Source: Flavobacterium dankookense
GTDB taxonomy: Bacteria; Bacteroidota; Bacteroidia; Flavobacteriales; Flavobacteriaceae
Direction of reading: 5' to 3'
Assembly: GCF_004362665.1 (NCBI RefSeq)
Contig: NZ_SNXR01000013.1
Span: 248,001 to 312,000 of the forward strand
Length of the DNA stretch: 64,000 nucleotides
Both the position numbers and the translations under genes were made by a program. Below, piece after piece: positions 8,614 to 18,437 of the stretch (position 1 is its first letter; every line of letters starts with the position of its first letter). Below the pieces are notes generated by a model. It was given only the letters and a program-made list of their open reading frames with translations. It ran no database searches and was not told where the DNA came from.

Positions 8614-10380
8614 ATGAAAAATTCAAAAATCACCGCTTTGCTATTACTCTGCGTAATGGCTTTCTTTTCCTGTAATCCTGATGATGGCGGTTCGACCTCT
8701 GGACCAGATGACAACACTTTTACTCAAAACTTTGGAGCAATAACCAACCGAGATTTTATCGGTCAGGTAGTGGACGCAGACAATCAACCCATTCAAGGAG
8801 TAACCATTAAAATTGGTTCTTCGACTACACTAACGGATGTTAATGGTGTTTTTGTTATTAATAACGCATCAGTTTATCAGAAGTTTGCTTATATCACTGC
8901 TAAAAAATCAGGTTATATTGATGGTTCTCGTTCGTTAGTTCCAACTACAGGTAAAAATAATGTAAAAATTATGATGATACCTTTTGCTGCACAAGCAACC
9001 ATACAATCGGGTGAAGCAAGTGAAGTATCGATTTATTCGGGAACGAAAGTAAAATTTGACGGAGCTTTTCAAGACGAAAATGGAGCTGATTATACAGGTG
9101 CTGTTGAGGTAGCGATGTTTCATTTAACACCAACTGATGGTAATATTAGTCAACTAATGCCAGGAATGTTATATGCGCAAACGGAGAATAATCAAGAAGC
9201 TATTCTAGAAACTTTTGGAATGATCAACGTAGAACTTCGCGGTTCTGGAGGACAAAAATTAAATATCAAATCAGGTCATACGGCTGAAATTACGTTACGT
9301 ATTGACGATACGCAATTGGCAACAGCGCCAAATACAATTCCGCTATGGCATTTCGACGAAGTAAAAGGCTATTGGAAACAAGATGGTATTGCTACAAAAA
9401 TTGGTAATAAATATGTTGGAGAAGTATCGCATTTTTCTTGGTGGAATTGTGATGCTTTTACCGAAATGGTTCGTTTAACGGTAACGATTGTAGATAGCAA
9501 TGGTAATGAAATTTCTAATGCAGGAGTTGGATTGATAGCTAATGGAAATACATGGCCTGTAATAGGTTATACTACTGGTGACGGACAAGTATCAGGATTA
9601 ATTCCTGCGAATCAAACACTGACGTTAAATGTTTATTCGACTTACTACACTTGCAATGCCGATAATATTATTTACACCACAACCATTGGACCATTTAGCA
9701 CCGATACCGTTTTACCTGATGTTGTGGTTGCACTTTCCAGTTCAACTTTAAGCACAACGGTAGAAGGAAATCTACTAAAATGTAATGGAAGCAATGTAAC
9801 TAACGGTTATGTGTTGCTTAGTCGATATGGAACCTATTCTTTTTCGCCAGTAACGAACGGTGCTTTTAGTTTTAATGAATTGTATTGTAATAACGATACA
9901 GAATTTAAATTAAAAGGAGTTGATGTTGAAAATTTGCAAGAGACTGATTCTATTAGTTATAATTTTGTTTCACCAATAACTTCCGTTGGAAATCTTCAAG
10001 CTTGTACTGCTATTGACGAATTCATTTCGTATCAAATTGATAATGATCCGACTATTTTTATTTTGTTAGGTTTGAATGGAAGTGCAAATCAAGGTGGAAT
10101 TCCTGCTGGTATGAGTGTTAACGGATATTCAAATAATATGGGAATATATATTTGGGGAAATACAGCATTGCCTGGAACCTATACCACAGATGTTTTTCAG
10201 ATTGAAGGTAATGGAGTTGGCTATATTGGACCAGACACACCCAACACGATACAGTTTAACCTAAACCAATTTGGTGCTATTGGCGAGTATATTGATATGA
10301 CTTTCAATGGAACTTTTCAAGGTGAAAACAATGTCACCCACACTTTGACAGGTACTGTTCACGTAAAAAGAGATAATTAA
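8614..10380 (+). CDS. Large lipoprotein with carboxypeptidase-regulatory-like domain
   Basis: Outer-membrane lipoprotein of 588 aa: signal ending in AFFSC (lipid-attached Cys about residue 20), followed by an acidic NPDDGG stretch that often serves as surface export signal in Bacteroidota lipoproteins. A carboxypeptidase-regulatory-like beta-sandwich follows (about residues 48-125: GQVVDADNQPIQGVTIKIG). The next part, including TIPLWHFDEVKGYWKQDG and VSHFSWWNCD, recurs in large Bacteroidota lipoproteins. More Ig-like segments make up the rest. No catalytic motif was seen. It stands alone between two terminators. Exact role unknown; binding or adhesion is an inference. Confidence 0.65.
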   Translation: MKNSKITALLLLCVMAFFSCNPDDGGSTSGPDDNTFTQNFGAITNRDFIGQVVDADNQPIQGVTIKIGSSTTLTDVNGVFVINNASVYQKFAYITAKKSGYIDGSRSLVPTTGKNNVKIMMIPFAAQATIQSGEASEVSIYSGTKVKFDGAFQDENGADYTGAVEVAMFHLTPTDGNISQLMPGMLYAQTENNQEAILETFGMINVELRGSGGQKLNIKSGHTAEITLRIDDTQLATAPNTIPLWHFDEVKGYWKQDGIATKIGNKYVGEVSHFSWWNCDAFTEMVRLTVTIVDSNGNEISNAGVGLIANGNTWPVIGYTTGDGQVSGLIPANQTLTLNVYSTYYTCNADNIIYTTTIGPFSTDTVLPDVVVALSSSTLSTTVEGNLLKCNGSNVTNGYVLLSRYGTYSFSPVTNGAFSFNELYCNNDTEFKLKGVDVENLQETDSISYNFVSPITSVGNLQACTAIDEFISYQIDNDPTIFILLGLNGSANQGGIPAGMSVNGYSNNMGIYIWGNTALPGTYTTDVFQIEGNGVGYIGPDTPNTIQFNLNQFGAIGEYIDMTFNGTFQGENNVTHTLTGTVHVKRDN

Positions 10381-10400
10381 TCGAATAAAATTCAAATAAA

Positions 10401-10432
10401 AAAAAATGCCTCAAAATATCGAGGCATTTTTT
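10401..10432. terminator. Bidirectional terminator between lipoprotein gene and ssrA
   Basis: Perfect 12-bp stem AAAAAATGCCTC / GAGGCATTTTTT with an 8-base loop. T-runs follow in both directions, so it can end the plus-strand lipoprotein transcript and the minus-strand tmRNA precursor. Confidence 0.88.
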
Positions 10433-10435
10433 TTG

Positions 10436-10830
10436 TGGAGTCGCCGAGAGTCGAACTCGGGTCCAAACAAGGAAGCAAAGAGCTTTCTACACGTTTATTT
10501 CCTGATTAGATTTTCGATAGTTAGCTAGGTCAGAAACAACCACCAACTACTTAGCTTTATCAGTGTCAAAATGGATTTAAAGCATTACCATTTCTAGGTT
10601 TATCTTTACGGTTTACCTTAATCAAACGCCACAAACCAAGGCTTTTGAGGTAAATCTAGCTTCTCGACCTTGTCGAGACTAGGCAAATCTTACTATAATT
10701 CAGATTAAGCAGCTAAAGCGTAATTATTTTCGCCGTTTATAGGTTTGTACCTTTGGATTTACGAGCAAAAAGTACAATGCTCGACGTGCTTACTGTCCGT
10801 TTCATCTTGCTGTCAAAACCAGTCGACCCC
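10436..10830 (-). ncRNA. ssrA: tmRNA (transfer-messenger RNA)
   Basis: Rescues stalled ribosomes by trans-translation. Read on the minus strand it begins GGGGTCGACTGGTTTTGACA and ends in a T-arm (GAGTTCGACTCTCGG) and CGACTCCA. The ends form a 7-bp acceptor stem with the G3-U pair recognised by alanyl-tRNA synthetase. CCA is not encoded. The tag frame (10705-10734) reads G-E-N-N-Y-A-L-A-A-stop, with GGC as resume codon, matching Bacteroidota tags. Length about 395 nt. It was first noticed as a tRNA-like end and then resolved as tmRNA. Confidence 0.97.
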
Positions 10831-10922
10831 AAAATTGTTTAACTGAATAGCAAAAATCAGACCACAAATATAGTACACTTTTTTGAAAAATCTAACAGAT
10901 TATTCTTCTCCTTTTTGACTTT

Positions 10923-11300
10923 CTAATTAAATCGTTTTTCAATAAAGGCAACAAAGTTTTCATCGCTCATTTTGTTCGAAGTACATTCTGTAGCAATAGC
11001 GTTTTTATATTGCGGTGTTTCGGCTAGGAACTTCATGAACTGTTCTTGAACTTGACCAGTTCCTGTGAGATGAATTTGGTCAACATTGGGCATTTTACTG
11101 GCAATTTCCTTAAAGAACTTTTGCGTTAAGCTAATTTCTTGGTGGTTGGCTGCATTTTCATTGGAATTTTTATCTGGACCAGCATTGCTAACATGTCCTA
11201 AAACAATAAAATCACCATTAGCTTCTTCTTCTCTTCCTACGATGGTAGCGTTGTGCGTATCCATCCAAACTCCAAACTGTTTTTTGTTTTTTTCTGACAT
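10923..11300 (-). CDS. Small soluble protein, possibly eRF1/host-attachment-like
   Basis: A 125-aa cytoplasmic protein beginning MSEKNKKQFGVWMDTHNATIVG. The pattern of a short strand with W-x-D and a later LTGTGQVQEQFMKFL helix recalls the Rossmann-like domain of bacterial eRF1-like (baeRF/host attachment) proteins, but I am not sure. No signal peptide, no membrane segment. It lies directly upstream of ssrA on the same strand, about 90 bp away. A functional link to ribosome rescue would be attractive but is only suggested by position. Confidence 0.55.
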   Translation of the reverse strand: MSEKNKKQFGVWMDTHNATIVGREEEANGDFIVLGHVSNAGPDKNSNENAANHQEISLTQKFFKEIASKMPNVDQIHLTGTGQVQEQFMKFLAETPQYKNAIATECTSNKMSDENFVAFIEKRFN

Positions 11301-11527
11301 GACTTTAGTATTTTTTCTAAAGGTAGTCCATCGGCTGGGGGAAAAGTGTTTTTTGTGATAGGATTGTGATTAGTGGTTTTCTTTTGGGTTGTTTATTAGA
11401 TAATTGCTTTTGTTCTTAGCTACTATTTTAAAGGTCAAACTAAACTATATAACACTTCCAAGATATTTCTCATTACCCAAACCAATTTGTAGCAAACCTC
11501 TAAACCCAAAACAACAAATTAAAAAAC

Positions 11528-11557
11528 TTGCTACTGATTGATAATTGTTTAGATTTG
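11528..11557 (+). promoter_or_regulatory. Promoter of the FG-GAP protein gene
   Basis: TTG at 11528-11530, 19-base spacer, then TAGATTTG at 11550-11557: both Bacteroidota boxes at the consensus distance. The ATG is 23 bases after the -7 box. Confidence 0.7.
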
Positions 11558-11579
11558 TAAATCTTTAAAAAAGAACGCA

Positions 11580-14500
11580 ATGAAATTAAAAATTACCTTT
11601 TCAATACTATTATTTTCTATTCTATTTGCTAATGCTCAAGTAGTGTTTGAAGAACAATTGGTTATTGATAATACATTTTATATGCAGAATCCAAATGGAG
11701 TTGTGTCTGCAGATTTTGATGGAGATGGTGATCAAGATGTACTATCTTCGGCTTATTTCGGCAATAGGTTAGTATGGTTGGAAAATCTGAATGGAATAGG
11801 CACTGAAGTCCAACTTCATTTGATTTCTTCTACTATTCAAACACCTTGGGGAGTTTGTGCTGCAGATTTAGACGGTGATGGAGATTTAGATGCAGTTTCG
11901 ACTTCATTAAGCGGTAATAATGTTTCATGGTTTGAAAATACCGATGGCAACGGAACATTCGTATACAAACAAGGAATGTTTGCCACTTTGGTCAACAAAG
12001 TCATGGCTGTTGATATGGATAATGACAACGATTTGGATTTAGTATGGTCATCGTCCAGCGATAGTGAATTGCGATGGACCAAAAATAATGATGGATTAGG
12101 AACTTTTGGTAGTACTGTTATAATTGATGCTAATTCAACCAACTCACCTGGATTTTTTCCTGCTGATATTAATGGTGATGGCGCTATGGACATTATTTCT
12201 GGTTTTGGATCATCAACAGGTTCAAATGGATTAACGTGGTTCAGAAACAGTAATAATGGTTTAGGAACTTTGAGTACACGAATATTGATTTCTAATCAAG
12301 TTAGTTATCTTACTTCTGTTTATGCTGGCGATTTAGACGGTGATGGTGACATGGATGTTGTATCGGCTTCGTCGATTGATAATAAAATTGCTTGGTATGA
12401 AAACACAGATGGCATTGGTACATTTGGTACACAACAAATTTTAACCACTAATGCATTAGCAGCCATTATAGTAAGAATAGCCGATGTTGATGGCGATGGC
12501 GATAAGGACGTAGTTTTTGGTTCTAATGATGATAAAAAAATAGGATGGTTTAATAATATCGATGGTTCTGGCACGTTTAGTGAAGAGATTATCATTGCAA
12601 CACATTCTGGCGATATTAGAGATATTCACTTTTCGGATGTGGATGCTGATGGCGATTTAGATTTTCTTGCCGCTACAAACACCGATAATAATGTTACCTT
12701 ATATAAAAATACAAACGGTTTAGGTAGTTTTTCATCAGATATTCTAACAAAACACGTTGATGGTGGTCGTATTGTAGTTGCTGAGGATATAGACAATGAT
12801 GGCGATAAAGATATTTTTGCCGCATCGTATTGGGATGATAAAATTTCGTGGTTTAAAAATCTTGATGGTCAAGGAGATTTCTTTAATTCACAAACGGTTG
12901 TAAGTTTAGCAAATAATGGTATAACATCTGTTTTTGTAGGAGATGTTGATGGCGATGGATTTAAGGATTTATTGGCTACAGCTTATCTTGATGGAACCGT
13001 TTTTTGGTTTAAAAATATCGATGGTTTAGGCAACTTTGGTCCACAACAATCTATTGATACAAACTTGTATAATTCATCACGAGTTTATCTTTCTGATATT
13101 GATAATGATGGCGATATGGATGTGTTTGCTATTGGAACTTCTCGTTTTGCATGGTATGAAAATCTAGATGGATTGGGTAGTTTTGGACCACAACAAACCA
13201 TTGATAATATCAACAATTTTACTATGTTTGATGTGGATTTTGACGATTTAGATGGCGATGGCGATATCGATATTTCAGTAGCTGGAAGTTATGGAATGCT
13301 TCGCTATTTGAATACAGATGGTCAAGGTACTTTTAGCTCCAGAATAATTCTTGAAACTAGTGAATATCGTGCTGTTTCAACAGAAATTGCTGATGTTGAT
13401 GGCGATGGTGATAGTGATTTACTTTACATGGGTACAATTGGTCAAACATCTTCCAATACTTTCATAGGATGGTCTAAAAATTTGAATGGTTTGGGTAGTT
13501 TTGGACCAATTCAAATTATCACTACTTTAGTTCCTACACCAAAAGGTTTGGTTGTAGCCGATTTTGATAATGATGGCGACATAGATATAGCAAGCTCATC
13601 TCAAGGAAATGGCGGCGTTATTGCTTGGTATGAAAATACCGACGGTCAAGGAGCATTTGCCAATACACAACAAATTATTTCACAAACATCAAACAGCCCT
13701 TTTGATATTTATGCTGCAGATATTGACAATAACAATAAAATAGATATTGTATCTATCTCTAATATTGACGATAAGATTTCATGGCATAAGAATATAGGAA
13801 TCATAGACTCTAATAGCATTTCGGGCTCAATTCGTTTTGATTTACTAGGAGATGGTTGCACCGAAACAGATGCATTAATGACAGGAATTTTGGTTATTGC
13901 TACCGATTCTGCAACTACAAACGCTACTTTCACACAAGAGAATGGACAATTTCAACTTTATACTACTGAAGATGGAGTTGTAACTACAGAGGTAAGTTCG
14001 CAACTACCAACTTATTATGCTGCAAATCCACCTAGTGCCCAGTCTAATTTTATTGGCTTAGGCAATAGCAATAACATTGATTTTTGTGTTTCTCCAACGG
14101 CTGTTATCAATGAATTATCGGTTTCTGTTTATCCAACTATAAACGATCCGAGACCAGGATTTTTTACTTTTTATCGTATTGTTTATTCCAATAGAGGAAC
14201 TACTCAATTGAGTGGCGCTATTACCTATGAATTTGATGGAACAAAACTTAGTTTTGTTAGTGCTAATCAAACTACTACTTCTCAAACTAGTTCAATGGTT
14301 ACTTTTGATTACGCTAATTTAAATCCATTTGAAACACGAACTATCGATCTAGTGTTTTCCATTTTTCCACCACCAACAACTAATATCAACGAAATAATTA
14401 CAAGTACTGTAACTATAAATCCTATTACCGATGATTTTATTCCAAACAATAATGTCTATTCTCTAAATCAACTTGTCATTGGTTCTTATGACCCAAATGA

Positions 14501-15149
14501 TATTACCTGTCTTGAAGGCGACCAAGTATTGATAGAAGATGCAGATGAATATTTGCATTATCTAATTCGTTTTCAAAATACGGGAACTGCAGAGGCAATC
14601 AACGTTTGCGTTGATCATGTTTTAGACGACAAACTAGATTGGACTACTATGCAACTAGAAAGTTTAAGCCATTCTGGTCGTGTTACAATCAATAATGGTA
14701 GCGACGTAAGCTTTATTTTTAACAACATCAATTTACCTGATAGCACTAACGACGAACCGAACTCACATGGTTTTATTACCTATAAAATAAAACCAAAAAA
14801 CAATGTGGCATTAGGCGATATCATCAATGCATCGGCAGCTATTTATTTTGATTTCAATCCACCGATTATAACTAATACTGCGGCAACAGAATTTGTTGAA
14901 ACTTTAGCAACAGGTGATTTTGAAGTAGGGAAAGTGTCCGTATATCCTAATCCAACTAATGGTATTTTGAATATTGCAACTACTAGTACCATTACTGAAA
15001 TTAGTTTATACAACCAACTCGGGCAATTGGTGCTTTCGGCTAAAGATACAACTAGTATTGATGCTTCCTCTTTGCGCTCTGGCGTTTACTTACTATCGAT
15101 AAAAGACGCAACAGGTGCTACAGTTATTAAACAAATTAGTAAGCGATAA
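11580..15149 (+). CDS. FG-GAP/VCBS repeat protein secreted by T9SS
   Basis: A 1189-aa cell-surface or secreted protein. Signal peptide about residues 1-19. Residues 30-740 are more than ten repeats of the VCBS/FG-GAP type with calcium-binding DxDxDGDxD loops (for example DFDGDGDQD, DLDGDGDLD), predicted to fold as beta-propellers. Then comes a region with SYDPND and YLIRFQNTGTAEA typical of DUF7619, and a C-terminal T9SS type A sorting domain (VSVYPNPTNGIL to KQISKR). It is monocistronic with its own promoter and terminator. The role is probably adhesion or binding; no catalytic domain was seen. Confidence 0.9.
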   Translation: MKLKITFSILLFSILFANAQVVFEEQLVIDNTFYMQNPNGVVSADFDGDGDQDVLSSAYFGNRLVWLENLNGIGTEVQLHLISSTIQTPWGVCAADLDGDGDLDAVSTSLSGNNVSWFENTDGNGTFVYKQGMFATLVNKVMAVDMDNDNDLDLVWSSSSDSELRWTKNNDGLGTFGSTVIIDANSTNSPGFFPADINGDGAMDIISGFGSSTGSNGLTWFRNSNNGLGTLSTRILISNQVSYLTSVYAGDLDGDGDMDVVSASSIDNKIAWYENTDGIGTFGTQQILTTNALAAIIVRIADVDGDGDKDVVFGSNDDKKIGWFNNIDGSGTFSEEIIIATHSGDIRDIHFSDVDADGDLDFLAATNTDNNVTLYKNTNGLGSFSSDILTKHVDGGRIVVAEDIDNDGDKDIFAASYWDDKISWFKNLDGQGDFFNSQTVVSLANNGITSVFVGDVDGDGFKDLLATAYLDGTVFWFKNIDGLGNFGPQQSIDTNLYNSSRVYLSDIDNDGDMDVFAIGTSRFAWYENLDGLGSFGPQQTIDNINNFTMFDVDFDDLDGDGDIDISVAGSYGMLRYLNTDGQGTFSSRIILETSEYRAVSTEIADVDGDGDSDLLYMGTIGQTSSNTFIGWSKNLNGLGSFGPIQIITTLVPTPKGLVVADFDNDGDIDIASSSQGNGGVIAWYENTDGQGAFANTQQIISQTSNSPFDIYAADIDNNNKIDIVSISNIDDKISWHKNIGIIDSNSISGSIRFDLLGDGCTETDALMTGILVIATDSATTNATFTQENGQFQLYTTEDGVVTTEVSSQLPTYYAANPPSAQSNFIGLGNSNNIDFCVSPTAVINELSVSVYPTINDPRPGFFTFYRIVYSNRGTTQLSGAITYEFDGTKLSFVSANQTTTSQTSSMVTFDYANLNPFETRTIDLVFSIFPPPTTNINEIITSTVTINPITDDFIPNNNVYSLNQLVIGSYDPNDITCLEGDQVLIEDADEYLHYLIRFQNTGTAEAINVCVDHVLDDKLDWTTMQLESLSHSGRVTINNGSDVSFIFNNINLPDSTNDEPNSHGFITYKIKPKNNVALGDIINASAAIYFDFNPPIITNTAATEFVETLATGDFEVGKVSVYPNPTNGILNIATTSTITEISLYNQLGQLVLSAKDTTSIDASSLRSGVYLLSIKDATGATVIKQISKR

Positions 15150-15158
15150 AAAAAAGTT

Positions 15159-15206
15159 AACCTCATTTATGCTCTGGTGTTTAGAGATAAACGAGGTTGG
15201 GTTTTT
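15159..15206 (+). terminator. Terminator after the FG-GAP gene
   Basis: Stem AACCTCATTTAT / ATAAACGAGGTT (one mismatch) with an inner CTCT/AGAG stem, followed by GGGTTTTT. It starts 10 bases after the stop codon. Confidence 0.75.
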
Positions 15207-15292
15207 ATAATTTGTAATTTTATGGTTAGGAATGTTGGTTGTGCAAAGGTTTCTCTTCATTTTAACGCTTTTCTTTTCCAACCCTTCACTTA

Positions 15293-16597
15293 CTAGAAAA
15301 CATCATAAAATCGCCAATGCACAAACAACCCTATGAGAATAATGTAAATAAGATTATTTAAAGTAAATAATCCTTTGGCTAAGAAGCTCCAACTATTTTC
15401 CTTAAAAAGTCTGTAATTAATAACAGAAAAAGGAAATATAAGCACCAATAATAGAAAGGGTAGGTATGAAGTCAAACTCACAAAAACATTTGTCGGGTCT
15501 TTGTATGGCGCAGGAAAGTAGAATACGTTAACACTACCGCTCAATACAATCATATAATAAAACAAGAATAAACCATTTGGAACCAGCACCAGTGGAATAT
15601 AAGCGTACTTTAAAGTCTTTTTTCTTCTGAAATAGTGAATTAGAAAGAAAATAGAAGTCAATAAAAAAAATCCAGCAGATGCCACTATAAATAATCCAAT
15701 TGCAATACTATCCTTTGGGGTTTTGAAATGGCGCAATTTTTCAAATTCAGCATTGTGCGGAAATAAGGTTTCTATCGCAATACTATGGTCGCCTTTTTTT
15801 AATTCTTCGCTTACGTTGAATTGAACCGTTGTTTTGTAGTCGTGATAAAAATATAAGTTCACAGTCTTATTTTTTAAATCCCAAATAGAAGAGAGTAAAG
15901 TGCCATCGCCAATTTTTTTTCTACAAACGTGCATCTTGTCTGATAGCGCTGTACAATAGGCTAATGAAGTGTCAAAACCGTTCTTTAAAAAGGCTACGCC
16001 GTTTCGGTATCTATCAAGTTTATTAGCATTTTGTTCAAGAGTTATCGAAGGACAAAAATTTGAAATCACATATGTCGGTTCGTTTCCTATAGTCAAAGTA
16101 TAGGGTTCAACAATCAAATACTTCCCCGATTGGTCAACATAGATAAAAACATCTTCAATAAAATAGCTATGGTCATAGTTACTTATAAACGCTCTAACTT
16201 CTTCTACAGATTTACACGAATGAAGAATGTCTTTTAAATACTTTGTAGGGTTAGAAATGGTCTTTCTGTTTGCGAAATTTTCTTTAACAGGATGATGAGA
16301 AGCAAGTCTTTCAAAAGCCAAACCCATTTCATTCATTCCAGATTGTGGTGCATAGCCGTTGGCACCATCATATCGCGAACCTGTAAAAGCGGCACCATAT
16401 AAACCGTTGCCTTTGCCTTTTTCGAACCAAATATGTGGAGTTACTCTCCAAGCATCTTCATTGCTTCCAAGTATCGTTTTATCACCACTCGTAATTTTAT
16501 AACCACTGCAAGCACCACTTTTTTGTATAAATACAAAAGATAAAATCGTAAATAAAATAAGTTTTACGAACAGCGTTTTCTTTATTCCTCTCATCAT
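15293..16597 (-). CDS. Ntn-hydrolase-like protein (linear amide C-N hydrolase type) with C-terminal membrane domain
   Basis: A 434-aa protein. After the signal peptide the mature part appears to begin CSGYKITSGDKTILGSNEDAW, with Cys as the first residue, the arrangement used by N-terminal-nucleophile amidohydrolases of the choloylglycine/acyltransferase type; NEDAW fits the family asparagine/aspartate motif. The hydrolase-like part runs to about residue 285. About four transmembrane helices follow, which is unusual for this family. The substrate cannot be read; a lipid-linked amide or N-acyl amide near the membrane is an inference. It is the first gene of the all-minus island, and repeat module R1 supplies its promoter. 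Confidence 0.55.
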   Translation of the reverse strand: MMRGIKKTLFVKLILFTILSFVFIQKSGACSGYKITSGDKTILGSNEDAWRVTPHIWFEKGKGNGLYGAAFTGSRYDGANGYAPQSGMNEMGLAFERLASHHPVKENFANRKTISNPTKYLKDILHSCKSVEEVRAFISNYDHSYFIEDVFIYVDQSGKYLIVEPYTLTIGNEPTYVISNFCPSITLEQNANKLDRYRNGVAFLKNGFDTSLAYCTALSDKMHVCRKKIGDGTLLSSIWDLKNKTVNLYFYHDYKTTVQFNVSEELKKGDHSIAIETLFPHNAEFEKLRHFKTPKDSIAIGLFIVASAGFFLLTSIFFLIHYFRRKKTLKYAYIPLVLVPNGLFLFYYMIVLSGSVNVFYFPAPYKDPTNVFVSLTSYLPFLLLVLIFPFSVINYRLFKENSWSFLAKGLFTLNNLIYIILIGLFVHWRFYDVF

Positions 16598-16691
16598 ATA
16601 GTTTCTAAGGTGACAGTTGTTTTTTTATTGTTCGTTCAGCTTGCAGTTGTTGATCTTACTATATAACGTTAGACTTTGAAAAATAGTATAG

Positions 16692-16826
16692 TCCTTCCAC
16701 CAAATATACTAAAAACAGTTCAGACCCAACAGGTTTTTAAAACCTCTCAGGTCTTGTGTTGGTTTTATGTAATGGATTATTAGTTCAAGTTTGTGGGCAC
16801 GGATTTCAAATCCGCGCGATTTGGGA
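16692..16826 (-). repeat. Repeat module R1 with promoter box
   Basis: First of the repeat modules between minus-strand genes. On the minus strand it reads: the CGGATTTGAAATCCG hairpin, a degenerate GACCTGA/TCAGGTC hairpin, then TATATTTG (plus coordinates 16701-16708), an exact -7 box about 104 bases before the start codon of the Ntn-hydrolase-like gene. At 16664-16676 (minus GTCTAACGTTATA) the end resembles cassette junctions. Bases 16598-16939 otherwise hold only this module and the terminator at 16867. Confidence 0.75.
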
Positions 16827-16866
16827 TTGTGATTAGTGGTTTTCTTTTGAATTACAACTTCAAAAC

Positions 16867-16899
16867 AAAACCTCTTTTAATAGCTTTAAAAGAGGTTTT
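16867..16899 (-). terminator. Terminator of the propeller/T9SS gene
   Basis: Perfect 14-bp stem AAAACCTCTTTTAA / TTAAAAGAGGTTTT with a 5-base loop, 41 bases after the stop codon on the minus strand, with a T-rich tail. Confidence 0.88.
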
Positions 16900-16939
16900 A
16901 TTATAATTATTTTTGAAGGATAAAGTATCTACAATTATA

Positions 16940-18178
16940 CTATTTTTTTATAATTTTTTCAGTAGTTCTATTTCCTTGAATATCTGTAATCATTACTAGG
17001 TAAATACCAGAACTTAAATCACCCAAGTAAATTCTGTCTTCCGTAAAGTTTACATTATTTAAAACCCTGCCGTTCAAATCTGAAATATTTACTTCTTTTA
17101 AAGCTATATCACTTTTTATATTTAAAAAATCTGATGTTGGATTTGGATATAAGGATAGTTTACTTCTTGAATCATTATCAGATAATCCTAGTGTTGAATC
17201 ATTTATTATTACAACTTTGTTATCAGTAGTGTTAAAAGCGTAACATCCATTACCACATGTTATTATGTTTTTTACATTGCCAAAGGCTTGTGTGATTGAT
17301 AGACTATCAAACAGCAAGAAAGTAGTCGGGTTAAATCTTTTAAAAGTTATGTTTCCATTCCAATCATAACTTGCGTAACAAACTCTATTGTAATAATCAT
17401 CATATACAACTGGACCAGAAACGTTTGAAAATTGTCCACTTACAAAAGGAGCTGAGGACATGTCTACAACTGTTCCATTAGTTGCATATAGTGTATTGTT
17501 TTTATATACAAAATCTAAACCAAAACCAGTTAAAACACCTGCATTCACACTTGAATTAGAAACGCCACCGGCATTTACGCTTAATCGTCTTAAACCATAT
17601 TCGGTGCTTTCTGTATTATAACCTACCAAAGTAGTAGCACTTGTAAACTCAAATACATTACTGCCTGTATGGTCTGGCGTAGTGGTTGGTCGCATCACAC
17701 TATCATCATAAATGGCAACTCCACCGTGGGTTGGCGATACGTTTGGTCTTCTTCTTGACACTGCAATCGTATTTGGACTTCCAGGCATAACTTCGATATC
17801 TTGAGCATAAAAGGAACCAAAAAAGGGATCGCTACCCAAACTAAATTGAAGCCCTGCAGTTTGGTTAGCAACATCAAAACGTCTAATAGTCGATGTTCCA
17901 GTAAAACCTGCATAAACATATTGTCCATTATCAGAAATTGCAAGTACAGATGGCTCACTACCAATAAAAACGGTATTTTCTAAAGTTTTTGTAACTGGAT
18001 TTATAACGCCAATACTATTTCCATTTGCTCCATTTGCACTTGGTATACTTGCATAAATTTTATTAGTTACAGAATCATAAACTAAATCATTTACAGTTAA
18101 ATTTAGCGTTTGTACTTGTAGTTGAGCAAATGTTATAGAGTTGCTTCCAATTAGTAATAAAAATAGAATTCTTTTCAT
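16940..18178 (-). CDS. Beta-propeller protein with T9SS sorting domain
   Basis: A secreted 412-aa protein. Signal peptide at residues 1-19 (ending TFAQ). Residues 25-335 have repeated blades of the YncE/WD40-like kind (IGVINPVTKTLENTVFIGSEPSVLAISDNGQYVYAGF), predicted to form a seven-blade propeller. Residues 340-412 are a T9SS type A sorting domain (LSLYPNPTSDFLNIK to TEKIIKK). No enzymatic motif. It shares strand with the island genes, and the module remnant at 18349-18372 (CTAGTGGTGGTTTTATGAAATAG part of the repeat) lies upstream. Confidence 0.8.
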   Translation of the reverse strand: MKRILFLLLIGSNSITFAQLQVQTLNLTVNDLVYDSVTNKIYASIPSANGANGNSIGVINPVTKTLENTVFIGSEPSVLAISDNGQYVYAGFTGTSTIRRFDVANQTAGLQFSLGSDPFFGSFYAQDIEVMPGSPNTIAVSRRRPNVSPTHGGVAIYDDSVMRPTTTPDHTGSNVFEFTSATTLVGYNTESTEYGLRRLSVNAGGVSNSSVNAGVLTGFGLDFVYKNNTLYATNGTVVDMSSAPFVSGQFSNVSGPVVYDDYYNRVCYASYDWNGNITFKRFNPTTFLLFDSLSITQAFGNVKNIITCGNGCYAFNTTDNKVVIINDSTLGLSDNDSRSKLSLYPNPTSDFLNIKSDIALKEVNISDLNGRVLNNVNFTEDRIYLGDLSSGIYLVMITDIQGNRTTEKIIKK

Positions 18179-18437
18179 ATCAATTTATTAGTTATACTGT
18201 ATTTATGGTTGACAAAACTACAAAAGTTTTTTAATAGCTTACTTCTTTGTTTAGTAAAAAAACTACTTTTTTTGAATACTACGCATCAAAAAATGTATCA
18301 AACCGTTGTTTGATGCAATGCTTTAGAGCGAAACAGGTACTAGTGGTGGTTTTATGAAATAGATTTTAAATTCGGTTGATTGAGTAGAAAATAAAAGTAG
18401 CTATTGTGCCGAACCAATGTTACCTGACGTTTCTTTT

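Noticed and set aside
10436-10500. tRNA gene on the minus strand (T-arm GAGTTCGACTCTCGG)
   Set aside because: No anticodon arm is present. The sequence is the 3' end of tmRNA, whose 5' end lies at 10830.
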